From positions 32,927,158 through 32,991,157 of the forward strand of contig NC_080042.1 in the NCBI RefSeq assembly GCF_012489685.1: DNA of 64,000 bases, read 5' to 3'. The stretch is from Lotus japonicus. Lineage: Eukaryota; Streptophyta; Magnoliopsida; Fabales; Fabaceae. The notes below the pieces were generated by a model. The model made no database searches, was not told the DNA's origin, and worked only from the letters and a program-made list of their open reading frames with translations. Positions 43,175-54,777 of this stretch are shown piece by piece. The translations under genes were made by a program, and so were the position numbers. The stretch's first letter is position 1; each line of letters starts with the position of its first letter.

Positions 43175-44118
43175 AGAACATAGTGTGACTTCTGTGCCAA
43201 GAAAATGTGATAAACATTGGAACAGGATAGCATTTGTCTCATTTAAGCGATGATTGGCCTTCAGTCTTATTATTTTAATTTTAATATGATTTGAGTGTGA
43301 GAAGATGATAAAATGGTTAAAATCTTATTAGTTATCTGTTTAAAATTTATTTACATTTTTCTTTCAAAAAAAAAATTATTTACATTTTCATTGGCAGTGT
43401 AAACTTATGATTATGGGTGAAAGTTGTGTCTGATCCACTTCTATAGTTTTCTCTTAACTCAATTGTGGGGATCTACACTTGTTTTTAAGGACCCTCATGA
43501 CTCATTTGAAGCATTCTGACTATCTTGATCTTTTCTTTTTTTGGTCAATGACTATCTTGATCTAAAGAAACCTTAATAACATATGCTTGCCTTCGTTACC
43601 ATAACCAGTTCATTAGCGACGCCACTGAACTGACTCACAAATCCTACAATAGAAATTTAACCATGAGATGAAAAATAAGGAGAAAATTCCTTAAAAAAAG
43701 TTACTATTGTATGACCTGAGGTTGTAATGAAATTGAATTATCCAGCTTATTCAAATAAAAAAACATTTGGAAATAAATACAAGATAGATAATTATTTGCA
43801 ACAACAGCCTTCATATGAGCTTATCAAACAAAAACAAAATGCCTTCATATGAACCCCACAATGCATTGCTATATTTTTCTACCCTGTATACTCACTAGTC
43901 ACTTCATAATAATTTCTTCATCGAAGTAAAAGAAAGAATTTAAGAAGATGAAAAAGTAATAAATAGGATATGATACGGTAGGACATGAGTTCATTGTGAT
44001 ACAGACCCTGTATAGCAGCAATGAATTGCTTCAAAATACATACAAAATAATAACACATTTTTATTTGTCATGCACTTACAAGACAAAGATTTGAATTCAG
44101 CATAGTACAGATACACCT
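43175..44118. other. intergenic between convergent genes
   Basis: AT-rich, with no coding signal or repeat termini seen. It holds the 3' ends of the laccase pseudogene and of the oppositely oriented oxidoreductase gene. Confidence 0.5.
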
Positions 44119-44739
44119 TCACTCCTGAATCTGAACAGGCTCAAGGCCCCTTTCAATTGAGGCCTTCACAGCATCCAATACCAGCTGTGTTTTCCTACTA
44201 ATTGTTGGCCACTTCTTCTCAGGTTTCGAGTTGTTGAATTTGATTTCCGCCACCAACCGGGCAAATTCACTTACCATAAGAGCCTCCTGAGGGAGATCAG
44301 TTTTTATTGTGTGCTTGCTTGGCGGGGAAGACCACCTTGTCACAAGATCATCAAAGCTTGATTCTGAAGATGCATAAAATGACGCCTCCTTCTCTTCGTA
44401 AGGGATAATAAAGTCATGAACATGTAGAGTTCCTTTAGTCCCAACAGCAGTTATATCCATTGTCAAGTTTGACAAGAAAGAGCAATGGAAGGTTGCTACT
44501 TTTCCATCTTCCCAGTGTAAAGAAGCCCCGCACGACAATAGAACCCCGGCTTGATTAAGCACAGGCCCCCGTGAGGCTGTTGCAGTTTTAGGTAATTCAA
44601 AGTTGGCAGCCAACAGAATTGCCCTAATACAATACCACCCTGCATCACCTAGACAGCCAAGAGAATCCAGATCTGGCTTCACGCGAATATCATTCTCAAG
44701 AAAATCAGCATCAGCAGCAAATGTAAAACAGGTGTGAAT
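44119..44739 (-). CDS. Gfo/Idh/MocA exon 2
   Basis: 207 codons including the stop, from IHTCFTFAAD to EPVQIQE. Contains the C-terminal alpha/beta domain. Confidence 0.9.
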   Translation of the reverse strand: MHTCFTFAADADFLENDIRVKPDLDSLGCLGDAGWYCIRAILLAANFELPKTATASRGPVLNQAGVLLSCGASLHWEDGKVATFHCSFLSNLTMDITAVGTKGTLHVHDFIIPYEEKEASFYASSESSFDDLVTRWSSPPSKHTIKTDLPQEALMVSEFARLVAEIKFNNSKPEKKWPTISRKTQLVLDAVKASIERGLEPVQIQE

Positions 44740-46849
44740 CTGTGCCAACCAAAAAGAAACCATGTATCAGAACATGTACACAGAATTGGACTCCTCTGAA
44801 ACGTACGATTTACAAAGAAAAGTAAGGAATTATAACAGTCATTAAAAATTCACAGTTAAGATTGTAATGAAATACATATACATGTATAATAAACTGGAAA
44901 GTTGTTAAAATCTACTTAGTTGAGAACAACTTCAGAGGAGCAATATCTGCATTGAAAATAATGTCCATCTTTGAACAAAATCTACCTAATATTCTAACAT
45001 GGCAAAAGGTCCAAGCCTCTGACAGTAACGGCTATTAAGTCCAATCAATATACATTACTGCATTGCATGCATTAGTAAAGATATGAAGAATAATGAATCG
45101 AGTCAAATATTTACACAAACTTTGCTAAGAAAATTACAACAGTAAATCCCAAAATTTTGAAACAGTTAACTAAGTAACAAAACCAGAGTCAAAGAGAAAA
45201 GAATAAGGAAGCAAATGAAACTTGGACAAAATAGGTAAAATTGCAGTTAATAATATACTTACTGAAACTCTACGGTTACATAATTCAGTTGTAGCTCTTT
45301 GGCTCTTAATTATGAATCTGGCTCATATTTAATACTCAAAAGTCTCATAGACTCATATACAGTCATATTACAGTTTATTGTTATATTCAATTAACAAAAG
45401 TATTTTTTTCGTTGAGCATTACCCTATTCACCTTGAACTCTTGGGACAAAGAGATCACGGCCCACACGGCAGTGTGCCTTCACCAAATATGGCAATGATG
45501 ATACACCACTGGGGACTGAAATGCCAGGCAAGCAACTGGATGTTTTAACATCAGCAAGCAGAAGACATCATGAAAAACCCAAAGCTCAACTTATATCTAT
45601 GCTTATATTTCAAAAAATTGTTAACTTAATAAATCACATGTGAAGCAGGAAAATTAAAAAAGACACGGGTTAAATAACGAAATTGAAACTGAACCGCAAA
45701 ATACAAATATGGAAAAACGAAAGGAGGGGAAAAAAACTTAGTTACTTTTAAGGATTCAAATTTTATATACTCTGATAACACAAAATCAACTCTTGCATCT
45801 CAAGCCAAAAAGCTTCAATGAAGCACCACTTTACACTCATCTGGAAAACCCTTTACCCTTCTATTATATCTGATGAACCAAATACATTGAGTTTGAATTT
45901 GTAATTATTCTAATTAAATATCAGAATACTTTCATGGTTGAGATCCTCCACAGTTATTTTTTTGACCATCGATGACAGTGACCATTGACAACAAAAATTT
46001 ATGACAATCTGCAGAACATGTTTCACAGCTAACTGTTTCTTAAAAGCTGCAGCATTCTTCTACGAGGATTTAATGGGATAAGTAGAGCATTTCAAATTGT
46101 ACATTAACGTTTAATTAGCATTCAAACAAAACCAAAGAAAACAGAAAAGCAGAAACTTGCACTTAAATATCGCAAATGGGAACAACAGGAGAAAAATTGT
46201 ACTTGTCTCTTGTAAATTGAACTCTCATTCCAAACGGAAAAGTAAACAATAAGCATCACAACAATCAGTGACTAAATGAGTAACAATCTTATTCAATTGA
46301 AAAACTCATTCAAGCATGGAAAATGAAACACGGAAGATAAGCAAGATTTTGAACAAAATGCAACAGAGAAAAGCATAGTACCGATTTGAGCTGACCAAAA
46401 CGGTGCGCATCGGAGAGGAAATCCTTCATAGAAGCGGTTCTTGGATTGTGCATCCACATGGTACCATCCATGAGCTGCACCCCACTAGATTCACACGCCG
46501 CCACAATCTCATCAAACTCCGCAGCGCCGAGAGCCACCGGCTTCTCCAGCAGTACGTGCTTCCCCTTGCGAGCCGCCAGCGTGGCCCACCGCACGTGCAG
46601 GCTCGTCGGTAACGGCATGTAGACGGCGTCTACCTCGGGGTCATCGAGCACCGCCTCGTAGGAGCCGTACACCTTAGCGCCGTCAGGGAAGCCATTCGCC
46701 GCCGCGAAGGCGCGCGCCTTGTCGAGGGAGCGGCTTCCGACGGCGTAGAGTGACGCGTTGGGAGCGAGTGAGATGGCGCGTGAGACCTTGCGTGCTATGT
46801 CGGCGCACCCGATCACTCCGAACCGGATTTTGGTCTGTGTTTCGGCCAT
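44119..46849 (-). CDS. Gfo/Idh/MocA family NAD(P)-dependent oxidoreductase (2 exons, 362 aa)
   Basis: Minus-strand join 46849-46382 and 44739-44119; donor GTACTA, acceptor GCACAG, phase 0. The product closely resembles the plant cytosolic family represented by Arabidopsis At4g09670, whose substrate is not established. N-terminal Rossmann fold: FGVIGCADIARKVSRAI (nucleotide-binding GxxGxA-like turn), then VGSRSLDKARAFA and SYEAVLDDPEVDAVYMPLP. The dehydrogenase signature LLEKPVAL contains the conserved EKP lysine. Exon 2 gives GCLGDAGWYCIRAILL, DITAVGTKGTLHVHDF and ISRKTQLVLDAV. Length is as expected for the family. The start MAETQ is chosen by family alignment; an in-frame ATG at 46963-46961 would add 38 residues. 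No damage is seen. Confidence 0.92.
44740..46381 (-). other. Gfo/Idh/MocA intron
   Basis: 1642 bp, AT-rich. No transposon termini or coding signal seen. Confidence 0.7.
46382..46849 (-). CDS. Gfo/Idh/MocA exon 1
   Basis: 156 codons from MAETQTKIRF to HRFGQLKS. Noticeably GC-rich (about 46550-46800) against its surroundings. Encodes the nucleotide-binding fold. Confidence 0.9.
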
Positions 46850-46963
46850 TTCGCGGCGAGCTTCGGGAAGCAACGGATGAGACGAAATGTTTTCTATCAC
46901 TTCACAGTTGAGAGAGTGGTTAAGTGAAAGATGTGGTGGTGTGGGTTCACAAAGAAGTGTCAA

Positions 46964-47954
46964 TTATAAGAAGATTGTTATTAACGGTCTCTTATCTAGT
47001 TTCATCTCTTTTACATATTCAAAACCCAAAAATACCCTTAATTTTTTTTATCGATCGCACTTTATAACTGTGTAGGCTACTATTTCGTACCAATGTCTAC
47101 TTAAGGGAATATTTGAATATTCTAGTAAATTCTAGCAGAGTAAAAAATGGTAGATGATGTAAAATAATAATATTCTTTCCTTAAAGATAAAAAATGTATC
47201 TAGTACAATGAGGGACCCCTTTTATAGTGGGTGTTGTCCTTATTTAGAAAATTTTGGGATTTCGACATCACAAACGAGACCCAACTCCCAATGCAAATAA
47301 GAGAAAACAGGCCCTGGTCCAAGTAGCGGGCGAGCGTCTATTCGCTGCCCTGGTGGTCGCCCTACCTTATCTGGAGCCTTAACTGTTCTTCTGACTAGCG
47401 CTTGGGCGAGCGTTGGCTTGTGAGAAGTCCGCCCAACCCACAACCCCACAAGACATGAGGCTTGAGGTTTGAGAGCTGAAATGTCTCCTAAGTTGAGATG
47501 AATTTAGTAGCTTTGAAGTCTCTAGGCGCTCACCTAGCCCACATGCCCACAAGACATGAGGCTTGAGGTTTGAGAGCTGAAATGTCTTTATATGCTGACT
47601 TGAGCTGATAATTTTTTAATTGTGAAATTTATGGGCGCTCGCCTAGCCTTAAGGTTTGCACCGCAATCATCGCCCTTTATTTCTTCACGCGTTAGACTTG
47701 TAGTGGGTACCTACCTCGCCTGGATGATCAAAATTTGAAATTTTTCTTAAAAGGTTCCAATATTAAAAAATTCCAACAATTTTTCTCAAAAAAATTCACT
47801 TTCAAACCTACAACCAATTCAAAACATCGTAATATGCTTTTCACAACAAAACTATTCTCAAGGGACACCTCCCCAATAAATATGGTATCATCTGCAAATT
47901 GTAATAGAGTGACAATAGGACCCCCACCAAACCAAATTTATAAGGAGAGAAAAG
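46964..47954. other. upstream region of the oxidoreductase; repeat-like
   Basis: A 40-bp direct repeat (CACAAGACATGAGGCTTGAG onward) lies at 47447-47486 and 47548-47587. GGGCGAGCG and GGGCGCTCGCC boxes recur between 47330 and 47650. It looks like part of a repetitive element, but I cannot find its ends. No gene. Confidence 0.45.
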
Positions 47955-48396
47955 TCATTGTAGTACAACTTGCTTCAGGAGTTCATTGAATCCTTCTGCA
48001 ATAATAATGAATAAAAAGAGGGCTAGTGGATCGCCTTGACGAAGACCTTTCAACATCCTGGATTCCTTCATAGGACTTCCATTGACTGAAACGAAGACTG
48101 ATGAAGATTCCAAGCAGCTTCTAATCCATTTTATCCACTTCTCCCCAAAGTTCATTCTTCTAAGCATGTATATTAGAAAACCCAGTCTACAGAATCATAG
48201 ACATTCTCATAATCAATTTTGAGAACAAATGTTGATGTTTGCTTCTTCTTTGCATCATGAACCACCTCATTCGCCACAAGAACACTGTCTAGCATATTTC
48301 TTCCCCCCACAAAAGCAAACTGGCAGGCATCAATTATATCAAATATCACTCCCGTGAGTCTATTTGCAAGAGCCTTAGAAATCACCTTATACATAC
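47955..48396 (-). pseudogene. LINE reverse transcriptase fragment
   Basis: Minus strand: MYKVISKALANRLTGVI, QFAFVGGRNMLDSVLVANEV, KIDYENVYDSVDW (RT motif A region), then in another frame GLRQGDPLALFLFIIIAEGF. One frame change near 48170. Ends abruptly at MYKV, where the inverted-repeat region begins. Confidence 0.8.
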
Positions 48397-48628
48397 AAAT
48401 AGTTTGTCATATATAGCGATATTAATAGCGATTGAACTTAACAAATAGTTTGTTACATATTAACAAGTATATGATCATAATCTCAACCACTAATTTCTTA
48501 ATTGATTGTAATATATTAGTTTACCTTGTGATGACTTAATCACTTTAGATGAGGCAAATCCAAAAAAGCACATATAACAACAATGAGGTACTTAAATTTT
48601 CCATTTGATTGGAGCACTCAACTGTATG

Positions 48629-51600
48629 TGTAACACCCCGATTTTCGGGTGTCACTTTAGTAACTCAAAAATAAAATAAAGTGGAAAAGCAGGTATTTTT
48701 TTTTGTTTTCTTTTTAAATAAAAAGACTTGTCGAAATAAAGACTCAGCCCATTCGCGATTAACAACAACTAATATACAATAAAAGCACAACCCTCGCTGC
48801 AACCAAAATCATCGTCACGAGTGTCCTCAAGTGACGGAAAGTAACATCAAGTAACTAAAAGTATTGCCCAACGACAAACAAGTGCGACCCATAGCCAAAG
48901 TCATAAGTTTTATAAATACAGTCCTCCAAGAAAGTAAGTCAGCCCAAAACGGCCTCCAAAGGACCTCCTACGTCCGACAAACTCCCTGTGATCCTCATGG
49001 AAGAGAACCACACAAAAAGCTAATCGCCGGGGACCTACCCTGCCCTAAAATAAGAAATGAAAATCAGAGCTATGACACTAACACCCAACCTTAGTAGGCT
49101 CTAAACACCCATATCCTACACTTCCATCATCGACCCTCATCTGGTCATGCATTCAGTCCGGGTCCTCGCCGAAACTTTAGTAATGGTCATTATGCTCCTG
49201 GTCCTCCCCGAGTGACGAATCATCACGAACCAGCTGTCGAACGTCTGGTAGCAGGCCGACCGCCCAAACACAGACATACAAACAAAGCCAAGGCGCTAGG
49301 GTCAACATACAGTATACAATAGATATACAACCAACATTTGAAGAATAAGGGGGTATATATATATGCTGTATATATACGTATAACTTATGTATTGCCTACC
49401 CTAAGGTATATACATAGCATATTTATCAACATCAAATCATCAAGATATATAACAATTGTTTATCGACATCAAATCACAAATGACAATTGGATCTTCAACA
49501 CATCAACAAATATAGTTAGGCGCATGGCGTGCCAATGCAATGTCATGCTCAAAAGATGATCCGGATAAAATGTCACCATCTCGATGGATGGGACGAGCCA
49601 AGCATCTCGCTCCGCTAAAGCATCTCGCTTTTATGAAGCATCTCGCTCCTGTGAAGCAGCACGCTCCTGTGAAGCATCTCGCTCCAATGAAGTCCGATCT
49701 GAGATCGTCCTTCGGAAAGTAGCACACTTTCCAAGAAATGTATGCATGAATGCAATATGGTTAGCCAAACAACGAAACATCCTCACCAAGGTACGCGTGT
49801 CTAGCTAGAGTACATTGTCTCTACAATACCCTAAGGTAAACAAGGAAGTGCTAGTCACACTTGGTAACTCTCCTAGTCACTTTGGCTCATCGTCTCGATG
49901 GCCAACCAAACTGCTCCACGAGCAAAAGAATGCATCTCGCACTCAGTGACCTTTCAAGTTACCCTGGCTCACCATCTCGATGGCCAAACAACTCATCAAC
50001 GATTAGAGAGAATGCTGCTCGCATTCTGTGACTTCTCGTCACAACAACTCATCCTCTTGAAGACTGAACCAAATGCTCAAGGAGCAAGGAGTGTCATCCG
50101 CACTCAGTGACTGTCCCAGTCACAACGCTAGGATCGCCGACACTTCCCGTTTTCAAACTTATTTCAGATCCTAAGTCTTTTCCAAGAAATTGTTATTACT
50201 ATTTGAAGATGTTCTATCTTTGGTTAATGCATTATGAATTTCATTTATGAAGTCAAGTTTCGTTTCTCTTTTGTTCCAAAACTCTATAAGTAAAAAGATC
50301 CCAATAAACCCAAGTAATTCCCCGGGAAGGTCTCGATCCTAAAATGACTATGGCTTAGACCTCCGGTCAGAGCCTGCCTAACATTTCCCAAACCTCGTCA
50401 TTAGCATGGCAAAACATCACGTTTTCCCACACCTCGAAATCATATAATCATGTACTATCTCAAGTTAGTACAATTCAATAGAGCATATGCAGGACATCGT
50501 AAACGCAACAGAAGTAATGGCATATAGCTCAGTTCAATAACAATATCAATATAACAATAATTCAGTGCGGAAATCATAAGACGAAAACTAGTAAACGGCC
50601 GAAGCCTCTCAGAAAACGGAGACACACGTCTCACATAAGTTTACTCGGCCGAAGCCTCCCGAAAAGATTTTCCAATTCAAAACGATAAACAATATTCAAT
50701 GCAATCCTCAATATCAAGCAATATTCAAGTCGAAGTTATCGACGCCTACAATACAAATAGCTAGTAAGTAAGTTGCCCTAACCTTGAGTTGTTCCAGTCT
50801 CGCGGTGTAGGTCTCCCTTACAAGCTTGTTCAGTCAACCCCAAAGTTTCCACAATTGAACCTTTGAGCAAACAAAGCAATAATGAATAAAAAAAAGTCGA
50901 TACAGTCGAAACAATCCTAACTAATGTTCGACAAAGCTCAAGAAGCTTCAGAGTACAACATTTACGCACGAATCGAAGGCTTTCCCCGAATGGGTGAGTT
51001 TTGACTCGATTCAAGTTTTGTACAAAAACACTTCATTCGCTAAAACGTGCATAACTCGAGCTACCGAACTCGGAATGACACGAAACCGACGCCAAAATTT
51101 CGACAATTGAAAGGGCTACACTATAACTAGGTCATACAGACCCAAAAATTATTTTTGGACACGGTACAATAGCAAATAAGTTTTGGCCACTAACAAAATA
51201 GGGTTTCCCGAACTTTTTCTTCGATCTAGGCCAGGGAAACTCTCAGAAAATTTATCGGGTCGAAAACTAACACAGGGGTATTTTTGTCAGTGTTTTTAGC
51301 CTGAAAACTCAAAGTCAGAATTTTGAGAAATAAATTTGATGAGCGTGTTCCTAACGACATTTATAACAACTAATCCTACTGACACTAAGCTCAGTCGAGA
51401 GTTTTTAATCCAAAGAACGAAGCTTTGGTCAGAAAATGGGTATTTTCACATAATTGAAGCTCCGCGACGATTCGGCGAGATTCAGCAGAAAACAACCGGA
51501 TATTCATGCTCTTGGGCATGTAGGCAATAAGTTTAGACACTGAAATCAAGTTATTTGGACAGTTTTACAAAAAGCTCAAAACTTTGAGCACAGAAAGACA

Positions 51601-52500
51601 TAGAGAAAAGCGACAGAATTTACGATCAGAAGTAAGGAATAGCATCTATACCTCGAGGTCTACGCGTAGCAACGAGCGGTGCAACGATCAGGCAAGAATC
51701 GGCGAAAAACTCTCCTCCTATTCTCTCCTCCAAGCTCGCAGCCTCTAATGGTGAATGGGGTTTGAATTTTTGATTTTTCAAGCTATTTATAGGAGATGGA
51801 AAACGCGGGAAAATGAAAATTTCGCGATTCCGATTTTTCCTGTGCATTCCTCTGTGAATTCTAAGATAGGTTCTGGCGACAGAATTCTAGAACTCGAAAC
51901 AGGTTTCTCAGAATTAAGGCAAACGATCCAAAGTCGGTGTAAATCGATTTTACCCGAAAAACTACTTTTTGCAGTTGATATCGAATGAGAAAACTTCTTT
52001 CTGAAGAAAGATGAGAAACATTGAAACAAATGGGTGTACGCGTGTGGATTCTTCGTTTGAAGTTCCAAATAGAAAAAGTCTCCATCGACAGTTTATTTTA
52101 AGGTTCTTGAGCTATCAGGGATTTAATTTCGGCAAACCTCCGAGAATTGGAATCGGACGTTCGTATATCTCAGGGTTTCGTATCGAAACGCTTGTCACGG
52201 AAAGGATTAAGAGAAATTCTAACATTTCTCTGAAGATTTTTGGAATCAGTTTCTATCGCGCTTTTAAGGGTAGATTAGTCGTTTACAAATGCTCTTGTCC
52301 TAGGTATAAGCGAATGATTCTTGCGTCACAAGTTACATCGATTCTAATATTATCCTTAACCTTTTCCTGAACTATCACCTTCATAAATTTATTCCATTTG
52401 ATGAACTCTTGTCCAGTTTTCTTCCTTCACGTTACATCGAACTTAATCGTGAGTAGGAATTTTACCAATTTATTCTAAGCTTAAAAACTTGGGTCTCACA
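48629..52500 (-). mobile_element. long solo-LTR-like element A, 3872 bp
   Basis: TG...CA ends (plus strand TGTAACACCCCG...GGGTCTCACA). A perfect 5-bp duplication GTATG lies at 48624-48628 and 52501-52505. The right arm of the host inverted repeat shows the empty site with a single GTATG. On the minus strand it starts TGTGAGACCCAAG and is homologous to element B (60236-63944). TATA box TATAAATA at 51791-51784; E2F-like TTTTCCCGCG at 51813-51804. No gag, pol or internal LTR pair is visible, so it is best read as a solo LTR of a family with very long LTRs (the size is known for Ogre/Tat gypsy elements). Lineage unproven. Confidence 0.75.
49600..49689. repeat. 18-bp minisatellite, 5 copies, in element A
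   Basis: Five units of AAGCATCTCGCTCCTGTG with 0-5 changes each, at 49600, 49618, 49636, 49654 and 49672. Confidence 0.88.
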
Positions 52501-52835
52501 GTATGTATAACAAATGACAGTTTATCTTAGTATTGAACTAATTTTTTATTTATTTAAATCTCATAGGATTGAAAGGTGGCTTTCCTCTTATGTCACTGAG
52601 GCTAACTCTATACACGCAAACTCTCTCTTTGATCTTATGAACTTTCTATCCACAAGTTTCTATCTGAGCAACAAAGTAAATTCTTTCAACATTATAAGTG
52701 TGGATCATAAGAATTGCATTTTAATACTTGTGGTTAAGTTAGATTTTTATCCTCTCCCCCTCTCACTATTACTTGTTATGAAATACACATTACTCATCAA
52801 TCCAATCACTTTGATTAAGAAGATATTGAGTTCAT

Positions 52836-53600
52836 CAAGTTTTCCTCAAGGTCCATACTTGATTAGTTCTCTAGCTGAAGACATTTTGATCTCTATGTTG
52901 TTTTGAATTCCAATTAGAGACGCGGTTCAAACTAGTTTGTTATCTACAAAATGGATTGATCTATAGAGACTTGTCACAAGAGTGGATGTTGATGACATTG
53001 AATTCTACAAAAAAAAAGCGAGAAGATATAAGGAAAATATGGTCAAATTTGTGAACTTTGTTAATGGAGTACTTATTCACCTATAAATTAAACAATCGAG
53101 GAATCCTCTCTCAAGTTATCCAACCAACACTATGATCCATATGTAACTATTCATGGATATCATGTGTGTTGAAAAAGCTAGTCCGAAGTCTTCATATCCA
53201 TAGTATAGGCCATGCGTTCATCTCATCACACTCCTAAGCCAATTGCAGCTCACTTTTGGAATTGGTGCTTGACATGATCTGTACCATTGGAATTCCCCTC
53301 TTTTACTCTCTTCAATATTTACAAGTGCTCAAGCTTCATAAGGTTATAATATTTAAGTCCTCTCCTAATGATTCCAATGAGATAGTTCTGAACTTCCCAT
53401 CACTCAGTGTTTGAAGCGTGACATTGTATATGGTCCAACATCATTATACAAGCTCCATTGTTGGAAAGCTTTTCCTTTATGCTATTGGGTCGTGCACTAT
53501 CTCCTACCGAAATTAAGGACATACAAGGTTCTTTTTCAAGATTTATTCTTCTCCTTTGATATTCTCATATCATGGAGATCTAATGCGTGGAGATCTATTG
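52836..53600 (+). pseudogene. F-box/LRR pseudogene, left-arm copy
   Basis: The plus strand reads ISSLAEDILISMLF (start of an F-box), IRDAVQTSLLSTKWIDL (rest of the F-box), then RVDVDDIEFY and VKFVNFVNGVLIHL, the segment linking F-box and LRRs in plant F-box/LRR (FBD) proteins. Stops and shifts interrupt it and the C-terminus is missing. F-box proteins are substrate adaptors of SCF ubiquitin ligases. Confidence 0.65.
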
Positions 53601-53699
53601 CTTGAGAGTCTAATAAAATGTAATCATGCAATAGATGTCACGCTTCAAACATCTATTGCATGATTCCAAAATACACAATGTCACGCTTCAAACATCTAT

Positions 53700-54510
53700 T
53701 GCATGATTACATTTTATTAGACTCTCATGCAATAGATCTCCATGATATAAGAATGTCAAAGGAGAAGCATAAATCCTGAAAAAGAACCTTGTATGTCCTT
53801 AATTTCGGTAGGAGATAGCGCACGATCCAATAGCATAAAGGAAAAGATTTCCAACAATGGAGCTTATAGAATGATGTTGGACCATACACAATGTCACGCT
53901 TCAAACACTTTGAGTGATGGGAAGTTAAGAACTATCTCATTGGAATCATTAGGAGAGGACTTAAATATTATAACCTTATGAAGCTTGAGCACATGTAAAT
54001 ATTGAAGAGAGTAAAAGGAGGGAATTCCAATGGTACAGATCATGTCAAGAACCAATTCCAAAAGAGAGCTGCTATTGGCTAGGGAGTATGATGAGATGAA
54101 CGCATGGCCTATAGTATGGATATGAAGACTCCATACTTGCTTTTTCTACACACATGATATCCATGAAGTTGTCACATATGGATCGTAGCGTTGGTTGGAT
54201 AACTTGAGAGAGAGTTCATCGATCGTTGAATTTTTTAGATGAATAAGTACCCCATTAACAAATTTCACAAATTTGGCCATATTTTCCTTATTTCTTCTCG
54301 CTTTGTCGTAGAATTCAAAGTCATCAACATCCACTCTTGTGACTGGTGTCTATAAATCAATCCATTTTGTAGATAATAAACTAGTTTAAATTGCATCTCT
54401 ACTTGAAAGTCGAGACAATGTAGAGATCAAATTGCCCTCAAGTAGAGAACTAATCAAGTCTGGACCTTGAGAAAAACTTGATGAACTCAATATCTTGTCA
54501 AATAGAGTGA
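53700..54510 (-). pseudogene. F-box/LRR pseudogene, right-arm copy
   Basis: Reverse-strand duplicate of the left copy and better preserved: 54334-54146 is open with VDVDDFEFYDKARRNKENMA, KFVKFVNGVLIHLKNSTIDE and YDPYVTTSWISCV. Oriented convergently with the left copy. Confidence 0.68.
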
Positions 54511-54777
54511 TTGGATCCCTGAGAACTGTCTATTTCATAAAAAAAAAAGTAATAGTGAAGGGGATGGGGAGGGGGGGAGGGGGAAGATAGAAACCTATAA
54601 GTGACATAAAAGGAAAACCACCCTGCAATCCTATAAGATTTAAATAAATAAAATTAGTTAAATACTAAGATGAACTGACATTTGTTATACATACAGTTGA
54701 CTACTCCAATCTTCTCTCAAGTTAAGAAATCAGTGGTTGAGATTATGATCATACTTGTAAATATATAACAAACTATT

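Larger units (their letters stand above)
48441..54777. repeat. large inverted duplication carrying an F-box/LRR pseudogene, left arm split by a long LTR
   Basis: The left arm (48441-48628 and 52506 to about 53638) is matched in reverse by the right arm (about 53691-54777). Matching landmarks: ATGATCATAATCTCAACCAC at 48472 and its complement near 54733; CAACTGTATG; the F-box region; and the perfect inner pair ending AATCATGCAATAGATGT / ACATCTATTGCATGATT around a 52-base loop (53639-53690). Arms are about 1.1-1.3 kb with scattered substitutions; the left outer part has about 120 extra bases. A transcript through this locus would form a long hairpin. Confidence 0.88.

Noticed and set aside
52514..52906. 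130-codon plus-strand ORF as a novel gene
   Set aside because: Its end is the start of a broken F-box copy in the inverted duplication; the rest is AT-rich leader without homology.
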